From Lysobacter sp. BMK333-48F3 (GTDB taxonomy: Bacteria > Pseudomonadota > Gammaproteobacteria > Xanthomonadales > Xanthomonadaceae), in assembly GCF_019733395.1 (NCBI RefSeq), contig NZ_JAIHOO010000001.1:4216894-4280893 (forward strand): a stretch of 64,000 nucleotides of DNA, in the 5' to 3' direction. Shown piece after piece: positions 16,488 through 26,419 of this stretch (positions within the stretch are counted from its first letter, which is position 1; the number at the start of each line of letters is the position of its first letter). The translations under genes were made by a program, and so were the position numbers. The notes beneath the pieces are model-generated. The model was given only the letters and a program-made list of their open reading frames with translations. It was not told the origin of the DNA and searched no databases.

Positions 16488-17901
16488 GATAGGCCTGCAA
16501 CGCCGCATCGCGCCCCGCGGCCAGGTCGACCAGGGGCTGCGGCGGGTAGTCGGGGGCGATTCGGCGCAGGCGGGCGGGGTCTTGCCAGGGGGCGAAGCGC
16601 AGCGGCACGGGCAGCGGCGCCAGTTCCGGCAGCCAGCGCGCGATATAGGCGCCGTCGGGGTCGAATTTCTCGGCCTGGGTCACCGGGTTGAAGATGCGGA
16701 AGTACGGCGCGGCGTCGGCGCCGGTGCCGGCGACCCACTGCCAGCCCAGGGTGTTGTTGGCCAGGTCGGCGTCGACCAGGGTGTCCCAGAACCAGCGCGC
16801 GCCGTGTCGCCAGTGGTAGCGCAGGTGCTTGGTCAGGTAGCTGGCGACGATCATGCGCACGCGGTTGTGCATCCAGCCGGTGGCCCACAGCTCGCGCAGC
16901 CCGGCATCGACGATCGGCACGCCGCTGCGGCCCTGTTGCCAGGCTTCCAGCTTCAGCGGCGACAGCCGCGCCCAGGCGAAATCGTTGAAGCGCGGATTGA
17001 AGTTCTGCTCCGGCGTGTCCGGAAAGTGATGCAGCAGGTGATGGGCGAACTCGCGCCAGCCCAGTTCGCGGATCGCCGCATCGACATCGCCCGCGTTGCC
17101 GGCGTTGCGCTCGGCCTGCAGCGACGCGACCGCGCGCCAGGGCGCGATCTCGCCGAAGTGCAGGTGCGGCGACAGGCGCGAAGTGCCGACCCGGTCGGGC
17201 CGGTCGCGCTGCTGCGCGTAACCGCGCAGGGCGCCGTTGACGAAGGTCTCCAGGGCCGCCAGCGCCCCGCCCTCGCCCGGCGTCCAGTCGGTCCAGAACG
17301 AGGCATCCCAGCGCGGCGTCGGGGTCAGCTTGAGCGCCGCCAGCGGCACCCCGTCGGGGCCCTGGGCGACGGCCGGCAACGAGGCCGGCGGCGGCCAGCA
17401 ACTGGTATCGCGCCAGTCCGCCAGCGCCGCGCGCCAGAACGGGGTGAACACTTTGAACGGTCCGCCCTGTTTGGTGCGCAAGGTCCACGGCTCGAACAGC
17501 AATGCGCTGTTGTGGCTTTCGGCCTGCACGCCCATCCGCCGCAGCGCCTGCTTGATGCGGGTGTCGCGGCGCTCCAGATACGGCTCGTAACGGCGGTTCC
17601 AGAACACCGCCCGCGCGTCCATCGCCAGGACCAGCGATTGCAGGGTCGCCAGGCTGGGGCCGAAGAAGTGGCGCAGGTGCGAACCGCGCTTGCGCAAGTC
17701 GGCGTCCAGCGCGGCCAGGGCGCGATGACGCCAGGCGTCGGAGGCCGCGCCCGGGCGCCAGTGGCCGTGCTCGTCGGGGGCATGGATATAGACCGGCACC
17801 GGCGCATAACCGGCCTCGAGCGCCGCGCGCAGGGCCGGATTGTCGGCCAGGCGCAGATCGTTGCGGAACCACACCAGGGCGACGGGCGGAGCCTCGGGCA
17901 T
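16474..17901 (-). CDS. phrB: deoxyribodipyrimidine photolyase (class I CPD type)
   Basis: Light-driven repair of pyrimidine dimers in DNA; 475 residues, the usual length. The N-terminal alpha/beta antenna domain starts VALVWFRNDLRLADNPAL. The C-terminal FAD domain contains TSRLSPHLHFGEI, WREFAHHLLHHFP, WMHNRVRMIVASYLTKHL, WFWDTLVDADLANNTLGWQWVAGTGADAAPYFRIFNP and QAEKFDPDGAYI, all family signatures. The last codons and the stop fall inside a repeat element, so the C-terminal tail (AYRGRE) may have been reshaped by it. Confidence 0.95.
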   Translation of the reverse strand: MPEAPPVALVWFRNDLRLADNPALRAALEAGYAPVPVYIHAPDEHGHWRPGAASDAWRHRALAALDADLRKRGSHLRHFFGPSLATLQSLVLAMDARAVFWNRRYEPYLERRDTRIKQALRRMGVQAESHNSALLFEPWTLRTKQGGPFKVFTPFWRAALADWRDTSCWPPPASLPAVAQGPDGVPLAALKLTPTPRWDASFWTDWTPGEGGALAALETFVNGALRGYAQQRDRPDRVGTSRLSPHLHFGEIAPWRAVASLQAERNAGNAGDVDAAIRELGWREFAHHLLHHFPDTPEQNFNPRFNDFAWARLSPLKLEAWQQGRSGVPIVDAGLRELWATGWMHNRVRMIVASYLTKHLRYHWRHGARWFWDTLVDADLANNTLGWQWVAGTGADAAPYFRIFNPVTQAEKFDPDGAYIARWLPELAPLPVPLRFAPWQDPARLRRIAPDYPPQPLVDLAAGRDAALQAYRGRE

Positions 17902-18013
17902 GCGGCGGGCGGCGGGCGGCGTCAGGGAGGGGCAGTATGCATGAGCGGGGAAAGAGTGGAGAGGAACGAGAAACGAGTAAAAGCCGGGGACATCGCAGTC
18001 CGCGAACGAAACA

Positions 18014-18054
18014 GGGACGGAGGGGGTTAAGCGATGCTTAACCCCCTCCGTCCC
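18014..18054. repeat. perfect 19-bp hairpin, REP-like
   Basis: GGGACGGAGGGGGTTAAGC (18014-18032) and its exact reverse complement (18036-18054) flank a 3-base loop GAT. It lies between the photolyase and protease genes. This type of GGGACGGAGGGG repeat resembles REP sequences mobilised by REP-associated tyrosine transposases in proteobacteria; that link is inference. It could also stop transcription from either side. Confidence 0.75.
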
Positions 18055-18154
18055 TGGCGCTTCCCCTAACTGTCGAAGCGGGGAACGAGCGTCGCGTAGC
18101 CACTCGCTCCCGCTCCTTCAAGGCGGCGCAGCCGCCGCCTCGTTCTGCTGGCGC

Positions 18155-19720
<1,566 letters not shown>

Positions 19721-20524
19721 TCGTGACTCCCCGAGATGAAAGGCGGCCCGGACGCGCCGGGCCGGTAGCGATACGCCGCGGTCTGGGCCGCGACGCACAT
19801 CCGACGCTAGCGCCGTCGGGCGCGACTCGGGAATGAGTGAACCCCCTCAGGGAACATGTAATTTTGCTACTTAAATCACAAATTTAATATGATGAATCCG
19901 GCGCTTCTGGCCGCTGTAGGGTGGACGCTGCGTTAGTGCGTTTCGGTCAATCGGTAAGCCGTTTTGTGGCCGCCCAAACAAGGGAGCCCTCGCTTGATGT
20001 CTTGGCGTGCGCAGCTCATCCGGTCGAGGTGCGCACTGAAACCTCGAGCAAGCGGCGAACGAAGAACACTCATACGCATTGCCGCCCGAAGCAGCGCTCA
20101 ATACAGCGTCAAGCTCAGTCATAAAACGAAAATTCGCCTGGCGACATGCTTGGGCCGAACTCGATAGCGATAGCGATCGAGTTCAAGGACTGAACAGGAC
20201 TAAAGGCGCGATGTCGCGATATGCGCGACTAAGGGGACGCTCGCGCGGACACAGAGCCGTCGCCGAGCGAATAGCGAACCCAGGTCAACTTCAATAATCG
20301 TGCCGCATGAGCGCGAATCGAACTTCATGACTGCTCGAAGAACATGCATCGCGACACACCTTGACGAGCTCTGCAACACACTTCTAATTTCTTCGCCGGA
20401 TTCGCCGCGCGGAAGGGAAACGGCGCTTCGATCGGCCGAGTTTCGACCCTTCGATGACCTCGCCTTAGGCGGCATGCATCCAACGCACGCCACCGTACGC
20501 TCACTTTTAATCTAGGCAGTGGAA
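19721..20524. other. gene-poor region of lower GC
   Basis: No convincing gene is seen in these 804 bases. Base composition shifts to clearly AT-richer DNA from about 19855 on (for example the stretch around 19858-19895), unlike the surroundings. Several short open frames exist on both strands, but none has a ribosome-binding site, codon use or motif I would trust. The promoter of the minus-strand protease must lie near 19721-19850. Confidence 0.5.
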
Positions 20525-21640
20525 ATGAAGTCAGGATCGTGGGTCGCCACATTTTTGAGCCTGTTTTTGCTATCCCCCAACAGCCTTGCGTCCCCTGCGC
20601 TGCACACCGAGGACCTGATGCTGCCGGTCCAGATCGATGGCCGAACCGAGGCCCTGGGGGCTTACTTGGCCAGGCCGGACAAGCCGGGCCGGTATCCGAT
20701 CGCACTGATCGTCAATGGATCGTCCCCTGAGCCGCGCCAACAACACGCCGATGGACTAGCGCACATCGCCCGCGATTTCGCTCATCGAGGATGGCTGGCT
20801 GTATCGGTCAGTTTTCGCGGCTATGGGTATTCCTCCGGCACTCGGCATGACGATGCGGGAAGTTGCAAATCGCCGACTGTCGCCAAGTTTTTTGAGCCCT
20901 ACGCTAAAGATCTCGCCGCTGCTTTGAGCACTATCAAGCACCGCCCCGATGCCGATCCGTCCCACTCGATAGGCCTCGGAATCTCGATTGGCGGCGTTTC
21001 CGTACTTGCTTTGGCCGCCCAACCGGATCGGCCTTTGGATGCGGCCATCAATCTTTCCGGCGGGCTCTATCCGGACTATTCGCTCCGCGAAGAACAATGC
21101 CCGGAATTCAACGACGACTTGGTCCAGTACGTAGGAAAATTGGCCGAACGCAGCCGTGCGTCCACGCTGTGGTTGTATGCCGAGAACGATCAATCGTTCT
21201 CGCCAGAGCTCGCGCGCAGAATGCTCAAAAGCTACCGGGCCAAGGGCGGCGCTGCCGAACTGGCCGTCCTCCCGCCGTTCTGGCGCGATGGCCATCAGCT
21301 CTACAGGCATGAAGCGAGCCCACTGATTCGGCCCCGGATCGACAGCTTCCTGCGAGGCCTCAAGCTACCCTCGATCGATTCGCATGCCCTGGCGTCCTTG
21401 AACGCAATCTTGCCCCCCGAATCGCGGAAAAGCCTGCAGGTCTATCTCGAAGGAGATTCGAGCGAGAAAGCGCTGGCGCTTTCTGGCGACAAGAAACTCT
21501 TCTGGGGCAGAGGGTATGGTTCGCTCGACGATGCCCGCAGCACTGCATTGAAACAGTGCCAGAGCGAAGCGACCGGTTGCCGCATCGTCGCCGAAAACAA
21601 TGAACTGGTGGAGTCTTGGCAGGATCCTGCCGCGATTTGA
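20525..21640 (+). CDS. exported alpha/beta hydrolase with extra C-terminal domain
   Basis: A 371-residue protein with a signal peptide (VATFLSLFLLSPNSLAS). The alpha/beta-hydrolase domain covers about residues 35-280. The nucleophile elbow is GISIGG with S154, the acid is probably in YAENDQSF and the His is in DGHQLY. Topology resembles dienelactone-hydrolase-like enzymes. The last 60 residues (ALSGDKKLFWGRGYGSLDDARSTALKQCQSEATGCRIVAENN) look like a small separate domain of the kind found in DUF4189-like secreted proteins. Codon use is AT-richer than the neighbours (TTT, ATT, GCT, CTT frequent), suggesting transfer. A GTG at 20519 is an alternative start; ATG 20525 is better spaced from GGCAGTGGA. 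Confidence 0.75.
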   Translation: MKSGSWVATFLSLFLLSPNSLASPALHTEDLMLPVQIDGRTEALGAYLARPDKPGRYPIALIVNGSSPEPRQQHADGLAHIARDFAHRGWLAVSVSFRGYGYSSGTRHDDAGSCKSPTVAKFFEPYAKDLAAALSTIKHRPDADPSHSIGLGISIGGVSVLALAAQPDRPLDAAINLSGGLYPDYSLREEQCPEFNDDLVQYVGKLAERSRASTLWLYAENDQSFSPELARRMLKSYRAKGGAAELAVLPPFWRDGHQLYRHEASPLIRPRIDSFLRGLKLPSIDSHALASLNAILPPESRKSLQVYLEGDSSEKALALSGDKKLFWGRGYGSLDDARSTALKQCQSEATGCRIVAENNELVESWQDPAAI

Positions 21641-21734
21641 GTTCTAGACGAGATTCCGACAGGCATGCCATTGCGACCGATCCGCCGCAGAACAAGATTC
21701 CGCGGCGGATCGGTGGTCTCAAGTCTCGCCAGCC

Positions 21735-22826
21735 TCAGCTCTCGACGAAGCGCACCCGGCGGGTGATCGAGCAGGTCAGCTCGTAGCCGATCGTGGCGCT
21801 GGCCTGCGCGATGCGTTCGACCGGCAGTTCCGGCCCCCACAGCAGCACCGGATCGCCGACCTTGGCCCCGGGCACGCCGCGCAGGTCGATGGTCATCAGG
21901 TCCATCGACACCCGGCCGATCAGCTGGGTGTCGTGGCCGGCGACCCGCACCGGAGTGCCGGACGGCGCCGCGCGCGGGTAGCCGTCGCCGTAGCCGATCG
22001 CGGCCACGCCGATCCACATGTCTTCCGGGCATTCCCAGGTCGCGGCATAGCCGATCTTCTCGCCCTTGCGCACCCGGTTGACCGCGATCAGCCGGGTCGA
22101 CAGGGTCATCGCCGGGCGCAGACCGAAATCGGCGCCGGTGCGGCCTTCGACCACGCTGATCCCGTACAGCAGGCCGCCCGGGCGGATCCACTGCGCATGC
22201 GCGTCCGGCCAGCCGAGCACCGCGGCCGAATTGGCCAGCGAACGCGGCCCGTCCAGGCCCTCGGTCGCGGCGGCGAAGGCGCGCAGTTGGGCGCGGGTCT
22301 GGCCGTGGCCGGCCTGGGCCGGGTCGAGCTCGTCGGAACTGGCGAAATGGTTCATCAGCACGATGCCGTCGGCGACCGCCGCCGCCTCGCTCAGGCGCGC
22401 ATGCGCCTGGCGCACCTGGTCGGGGGCGAAGCCGAGCCGGTGCATGCCGCTGTCGACCTTGAGCCAGCAGCGGATCGGCTCGCCGGGACCGGCTTGCTCG
22501 AGCATCTCGATCTGGCTGGGATGGTGGACCACCGATTCGACTCCGAGCCGGCGCAGTTGCGGCAGGTCGTCGGCCTCGTCGAAGCCCGACAGCAGCACGA
22601 TCGGCTGCGACAGGCCGGCGGCGCGCAGGCGGTCGGCGTCGGACAGGGCCGCCACGCCGAAGGCGTCGGCGCCTTCCAGGGCGCGGGCAACGCGCTCCAG
22701 GCCGTGGCCGTAGCCGTCGGCCTTGACCACCGCCATGACCCGGCTGTGGGGGGCGAGCGCCCGGGCCTGGGCGAGGTTATGACGCAAGGCGTCGGTGTGG
22801 ATGCTTGCGCAAGTCGGTCGTGCCAT
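21735..22826 (-). CDS. alr: alanine racemase
   Basis: PLP enzyme (363 residues) interconverting L- and D-alanine for peptidoglycan. The PLP lysine is K35 in AVVKADGYGHG. The catalytic tyrosine region reads AAIGYGDGYPRAAPSGTPV, and VSMDLMTIDL matches the second-subunit contact motif. The preferred start is ATG 22826 (MARPTCASIHTDALRHN); an in-frame ATG three codons earlier (22835) is possible. In many relatives alr lies next to dnaB, as here with two small genes in between. Confidence 0.95.
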   Translation of the reverse strand: MARPTCASIHTDALRHNLAQARALAPHSRVMAVVKADGYGHGLERVARALEGADAFGVAALSDADRLRAAGLSQPIVLLSGFDEADDLPQLRRLGVESVVHHPSQIEMLEQAGPGEPIRCWLKVDSGMHRLGFAPDQVRQAHARLSEAAAVADGIVLMNHFASSDELDPAQAGHGQTRAQLRAFAAATEGLDGPRSLANSAAVLGWPDAHAQWIRPGGLLYGISVVEGRTGADFGLRPAMTLSTRLIAVNRVRKGEKIGYAATWECPEDMWIGVAAIGYGDGYPRAAPSGTPVRVAGHDTQLIGRVSMDLMTIDLRGVPGAKVGDPVLLWGPELPVERIAQASATIGYELTCSITRRVRFVES

Positions 22827-22956
22827 GCGCCGCATTCTAGCGAGCGCCGTCGGCGCGCCGATGAGCTGAGTGTGAAGTCGCTGCGCTTGTGCAGGACGGG
22901 CAAAGCCGGGGACGTCGGTTGCGGGGGCGCGGTCGCGTGGCAGGAGCACCCCCCTG

Positions 22957-22974
22957 CCCCCTTTTCAAAGGGGG
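22957..22974. repeat. CCCCCTTT-TC-AAAGGGGG hairpin repeat
   Basis: Perfect 8-bp stem with a 2-base loop. A second family member, GCCCCCTTTGTCAAAGGGGGC, is at 41617-41637. Both lie next to CAACAG/AACAGC runs, suggesting a shared larger repeat unit scattered in intergenic DNA. Confidence 0.7.
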
Positions 22975-23065
22975 GAACAGCAACAGCGCGGAGGCAACGA
23001 CGGTAGCGCGGGGCAGTCGCGCGAAACATTGCTGCGCAGCGGATGCCCGCGTGGCGGATGCTCTT

Positions 23066-23160
23066 GTAGGAGCGGCGTGAGCCGCGAGCGGCGGCCTGCG
23101 CGGCCCCATCCATCGCGTCGCCACGCCCATCCGCCGCAGGGTAGGAGCGGCGCCCCACGG
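23066..23160 (+). repeat. two GTAG-headed REP elements (SMAG-like)
   Basis: GTAGGAGCGGCGTGAGCCGC at 23066-23085 forms a short stem-loop headed by GTAG; a partial second copy starts at 23141 (GTAGGAGCGGCGCC). A third is at 34341-34363. GTAG-headed palindromes of this kind are known from Stenotrophomonas (SMAG elements) and relatives, where REP-associated tyrosine transposases mobilise them. No such transposase gene is in the window. Confidence 0.75.
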
Positions 23161-23268
23161 GGATTTCCTCCGGTCACAAGCCGCGACCGCGAACCCTCGG
23201 GCAGCGACGAAGGCTGCGGCGGGCCCATCCCCCTGCCCCACTTCTCCAACCGAACGACGGCGAGAACG

Positions 23269-23301
23269 AAAAAGCCGCGCGGACAGACGCCCGCGCGGCT
23301 T
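23269..23301 (-). terminator. intrinsic terminator after the glycine-zipper gene
   Basis: AAGCCGCGCGG (23272-23282) and CCGCGCGGCTT (23291-23301) form an 11-bp stem. The A-run at 23269-23273 gives a U-tract on the minus-strand transcript. It lies about 115 bases past the stop at 23417. Confidence 0.8.
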
Positions 23302-23416
23302 CGATGTCGAGCCTGGAACGATCGGCAGGAGCGCGCGGCTTGGGCAAGCACGGAAGCGGTCCGAAACCCGCTCCCGCTCCGCTAGCGCCTATGCTCCAGC
23401 TCGTGAGCGCTCAGGC

Positions 23417-23749
23417 TCAGTCGCAGCGACGCTCGATCACCGTCTCGGTCTTGTTCTGCTGGTGCTCCTGGATCTTGCGGCCCGCGAGCGCGCCGCCGAC
23501 CGCGCCGGCCGCCGTCGCCAGCTTCTTGCCGTTGCCGCCGCCGACCTGGTTGCCGAGCAGGCCGCCCGCGACCGCGCCGATCGCGGTGCCGGTGATCTTG
23601 TGCTGGTCCTTGATCTGCTTGGGACGCTGCACTTCGACGTCGTAGCAGCGCGGGGTCTTCTTGGACTTGCTCTGGGCGCCGGCGACGCCGGTGGCCGCGA
23701 CGCAGGACATCAGCACGATCGCGAGGGTGGATTTCAGGTTGGAGTTCAT
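23417..23749 (-). CDS. exported glycine-zipper 2TM protein
   Basis: A 110-residue envelope protein. A signal peptide (NLKSTLAIVLMSCVAATGVAGAQ) is followed by a short basic region and the glycine-zipper module ITGTAIGAVAGGLLGNQVGG...ATAAGAVGGALAGRKIQ, as in the 17-kDa surface antigen/YmgG-like family. Two cysteines (RCYDVEV, ERRCD) could form a disulfide. Function in this family is not settled; it is probably a small outer-envelope protein. It is monocistronic, with its own terminator. Confidence 0.85.
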   Translation of the reverse strand: MNSNLKSTLAIVLMSCVAATGVAGAQSKSKKTPRCYDVEVQRPKQIKDQHKITGTAIGAVAGGLLGNQVGGGNGKKLATAAGAVGGALAGRKIQEHQQNKTETVIERRCD

Positions 23750-24069
23750 GGACGCACCGATGGAAGGGAGGAAAGAATCGAGCGATACGATGCGCCGCGC
23801 TGCGTCACGAACACGTCAATCGCCGAGCGTTCGGCGGTGCGCGACGCGCAGCGGCGGCATCGCGCAGCAGGCTAGCGCGATGCAGCTGAACGGGCGATGC
23901 AGCAACGCGATGGCGATGCGCGAGGACGCGGCGCATCTTCGACAACGTGCGCGGCATCACTGATTGGCGCCGGGCCGAAGACGGCCCGGCCCCACTCCAG
24001 CGATCGCGCTATCCGCATCGCTTCCGGGCGCGGACCGCAACGGGACCCAGCCGGGCGGCGCGATCGCGC
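23750..24069. other. intergenic region
   Basis: No gene is seen in these 320 bases. Apart from the hairpin at 23969-23990 there is nothing I can assign. The promoter of the glycine-zipper gene should be near 23750-23850. Confidence 0.5.
23969..23990 (-). terminator. 9-bp GC hairpin
   Basis: GCCGGGCCG (23969-23977) pairs with CGGCCCGGC (23982-23990) around AAGA. It lies 80 bases past the stop of the minus-strand gene ending at 24070. No T-run is present. Confidence 0.5.
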
Positions 24070-24513
24070 TCAGCGCGGCTTGCTGTGCCAGAGCGCGTTG
24101 ACGATGATCCAGCGGCCGTCGAAGCGGCCCATGTGGAAGTAATCGACGAACCAGGGCGTTTCCGCGCGCACCGCGGCGGCGTTGCCGGCCACGTCGAGCA
24201 CCCGGCAGCTGCGGTTCCATTGTTCTTTGGGGGTCTTCAGCGCGCCCTGCTTGGTCAGCTCGACCAGCTCTTCTTTGGACATGCGGCGCAGCCCGAGGCG
24301 CTCGTACGGGGTATCGCCGATCACCGCGCGCTTGGCCAGGTCCGGGTGCAGGGCGCGCGCGACGCGTTGCGGATCGGCTTCGAGCTGGCCGTCGAGGTAG
24401 TCGAAACAGGTCGCCTCGATTGCGGCGATCGTCGCCGACTCGGGCGGTGCCGCCGGGGCGGTGGCGCTTGCGGCCGCAAGCAGCAGGGAAAACATCGACA
24501 TCCAGGCCTCCAT
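24070..24513 (-). CDS. small exported protein, putative lumazine-binding/NTF2-like fold
   Basis: A 147-residue protein with an N-terminal signal-like segment (MSMFSLLLAAASATAPAAPP). The remainder (ATIAAIEATCFDYLDGQLEADPQRVARALHPDLAKRAV...WHSKPR) follows the pattern of Lumazine_bd_2 (PF12893) proteins: two helices, then a curved sheet with DGRWIIVNALW near the end. Ligand and role are unknown. Several in-frame ATGs exist upstream (24522, 24555); 24513 places the hydrophobic segment properly. Confidence 0.7.
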   Translation of the reverse strand: MEAWMSMFSLLLAAASATAPAAPPESATIAAIEATCFDYLDGQLEADPQRVARALHPDLAKRAVIGDTPYERLGLRRMSKEELVELTKQGALKTPKEQWNRSCRVLDVAGNAAAVRAETPWFVDYFHMGRFDGRWIIVNALWHSKPR

Positions 24514-24642
24514 GGGGCGCATGCGGACCGGGAGCGGTCCGCCGGCGCCGAGCATAGCCGGGCGCCGCAGCGCGGCCAGTGCCTGTAGTCGGGGCGGTGG
24601 GACGAACGCCGGTTATCGCGCTGCGGACCCGCTCGCGCCGGC

Positions 24643-26055
24643 CTACTCGAACGAACCGATCGAATCGTGGCTGAGGTTGTCGAAGCGGGTGTATTCGCCG
24701 AAGAACTTGAGCTTGAGCGAGCCGGTCGGGCCGGAACGCTGCTTGCCGATGATGACCTCGGCCAGGCCTTTGTCCGGCGAGGTTTCCTTGTTGTAGTAGT
24801 CGTCGCGGTAAATGAAGATGATGATGTCCGCGTCCTGCTCGATAGCGCCGGATTCGCGCAGGTCGGCCATCACCGGACGCTTGTCGGCGCGCTGTTCCAG
24901 CGAGCGGTTGAGCTGCGACAACGCGATCACCGGCAGGTTGAGCTCCTTGGCCAGGTGCTTGAGCGAACGCGAGATCTCGGAGATTTCCGTGGCGCGGTTT
25001 TCGCTGTTGCCCGGCACCGACATCAGCTGCAGGTAGTCGATCACGATCAGGCCCAGGTCGTGCTCGCGCTTGAGCCGGCGCGACTTGGCGCGCAGCACGT
25101 CCGGCGACAGGCCCGGGGTGTCGTCGATGAAGATCTTGACCTCGCGCAACTGGCGGATCGCGCCGGTGACGCGCGCCCAGTCCTCGTCCTCGAGCTGGCC
25201 CGATCGCAAGCGCTGGGCGTTGACCCGGCCGACCGAGGAGATCAGGCGCAGGGCCAGCTGGCTGGCGGACATTTCCATCGAGAACACCGCCACCGCCTTC
25301 TTGGTGCGGAAGGCGACGTGCTCGGCGATGTTGAGGGCGAAGGTGGTCTTGCCCATCGCCGGACGCGCGGCCAGGATCAGCAGGTCGGTGTTCTGCAGGC
25401 CGGCGGTCATTTCGTCGAATTCGGTGTAGCCGGTCGGCAGGCCGGTGACCGCGCCGCCGTTGGCGTAGCGCGTCTGCAGCACGTCGAAGGCTTCCGACAG
25501 GGCCTTGGTCACCGGGGTGAAGTCGGTGCGCCCGCGGGCGCCGGCCTCGGCGATCGCGAACACCTGCTGCTCGGCCTTGGACAGGATCTCGCTGCTGTCG
25601 CGGCCGTCGGGCTGGAAGCCGTCGTTGACGATCTCGGTGCCGACCTCGATCAGCTTGCGCATCACCGCCTTGTCGCGAACGATCTCGGCGTAGGCGGCGA
25701 TGTTGGCCGCCGAGGGCGTGGTGCTGGCCAGCTCGATCAGGTAGGCGCCGCCGGCGACTTGCTCGGACAGTCCCTGCGAGTCGAACCATTCGCCCAGGGT
25801 CACCGCGTCGAACGGCCGGCTGCGCTCGGCCAGCTCGCGGATCGCGCGGTAGATCAGCTGGTGGTCGCGACGATAGAAATCCTCTTCGACCAGTTGGTCG
25901 GCGATCCGGTCGTAGGCGTCGGGCGCCAGCATCAGCCCGCCGAGCACCGCCTGCTCGGCCTCGACCGACTGCGGCGGCACCCGCAACTGGTCGACGCGCT
26001 GCTCGGCGCGGGTCTCGAAACGCTTCTCGCCGCGGAAACCGGATCGTGCGCTCAT
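24643..26055 (-). CDS. dnaB: replicative DNA helicase DnaB
   Basis: Hexameric 5'-3' helicase at the replication fork (470 residues). The N-terminal primase-interacting domain begins VPPQSVEAEQAVLGGLMLAPDAYDRIADQL. The RecA-like C-terminal domain has Walker A ARPAMGKT, Walker B GLIVIDYLQLM, and the motifs ISRSLKHLAKELNLPVIALSQLNRSLEQR and DLRESGAIEQDAD. No intein is present. The start at 26055 (MSARSGFRGEKRFETRAEQRV) is chosen because the longer frame lacks homology. DnaA-box-like sites lie upstream at 26289-26309. Confidence 0.97.
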   Translation of the reverse strand: MSARSGFRGEKRFETRAEQRVDQLRVPPQSVEAEQAVLGGLMLAPDAYDRIADQLVEEDFYRRDHQLIYRAIRELAERSRPFDAVTLGEWFDSQGLSEQVAGGAYLIELASTTPSAANIAAYAEIVRDKAVMRKLIEVGTEIVNDGFQPDGRDSSEILSKAEQQVFAIAEAGARGRTDFTPVTKALSEAFDVLQTRYANGGAVTGLPTGYTEFDEMTAGLQNTDLLILAARPAMGKTTFALNIAEHVAFRTKKAVAVFSMEMSASQLALRLISSVGRVNAQRLRSGQLEDEDWARVTGAIRQLREVKIFIDDTPGLSPDVLRAKSRRLKREHDLGLIVIDYLQLMSVPGNSENRATEISEISRSLKHLAKELNLPVIALSQLNRSLEQRADKRPVMADLRESGAIEQDADIIIFIYRDDYYNKETSPDKGLAEVIIGKQRSGPTGSLKLKFFGEYTRFDNLSHDSIGSFE

Positions 26056-26288
26056 CGGGAAGGCGTTCCTCTGCTCAGCATGGCGGCGGCCGGGTCGGCG
26101 ACCGGACGAGCCGCGCGGGCTCGAAAGGGATGACGGGCGCACCGGCCGCGATCCCGCCGCGGCGCGTCGCCGGACGAAGAACGGGAAACCGGGCGCGCCT
26201 GGTGAAAACATGCCGCATGAAGCAGCATCGTAGACGCGATGCGCCGGCGGGGGTTGCAGACAGCTCTGTAGCGGACCTGTGGCGAAGT

Positions 26289-26309
26289 TGTGGATAAGGC
26301 GTGGACAAC
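26289..26309. promoter_or_regulatory. DnaA-box pair upstream of dnaB
   Basis: TGTGGATAA (26289-26297) is the exact reverse complement of the DnaA box TTATCCACA. GTGGACAAC (26301-26309) is a second site matching TTGTCCAC on the other strand. They are about 235 bp upstream of the dnaB start. DnaA control of dnaB is inference. Confidence 0.6.
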
Positions 26310-26368
26310 TCGCCCTTCTATCGCCCGACCGGGTCGCCCAGGCTGAGACTCGCCCGCGCCTGCGCCGC

Positions 26369-26400
26369 AAAAACGAAAGGCGCCCAGAAGGCGCCCTTCG
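26369..26400 (-). terminator. intrinsic terminator of the rpsF-rpsR-rplI operon
   Basis: CGAAAGGCGCC (26374-26384) pairs with GGCGCCCTTCG (26390-26400), with one G-U pair, around CAGAA. The A-run at 26369-26373 supplies the U-tract on the minus strand. It lies 20 bases after the rplI stop. Confidence 0.88.
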
Positions 26401-26419
26401 CATGCCGCGGTCGGATCGA

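Larger units (their letters stand above)
22827..23416. other. repeat-rich intergenic region
   Basis: No gene is seen in these 590 bases. They hold a C5T3/A3G5 hairpin at 22957-22974, two GTAGGAGCGG repeats (23066-23088 and 23141-23160) and a terminator at 23269-23301. The remainder is unassigned. Confidence 0.7.
26056..26419. other. dnaB upstream region
   Basis: No gene is seen in these 364 bases between rplI and dnaB. The region holds the rplI terminator (26369-26400) and two DnaA-box-like sequences (26289-26309), so it is likely the dnaB promoter region. Confidence 0.6.

Noticed and set aside
18122..18136. GGCGGC-GCA-GCCGCC hairpin just past the protease stop as terminator
   Set aside because: Six-bp stem without T-run; such GC palindromes are frequent here by chance.
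20455..20475. TTAGGCGGCATGC looked like half of an integron attC site
   Set aside because: No matching complementary half-site, no integrase and no cassette array nearby.
20200..20493. Small minus-strand frame of 97 codons in the low-GC region
   Set aside because: No ribosome-binding site, no recognisable family and composition like random frame; not called as a gene.
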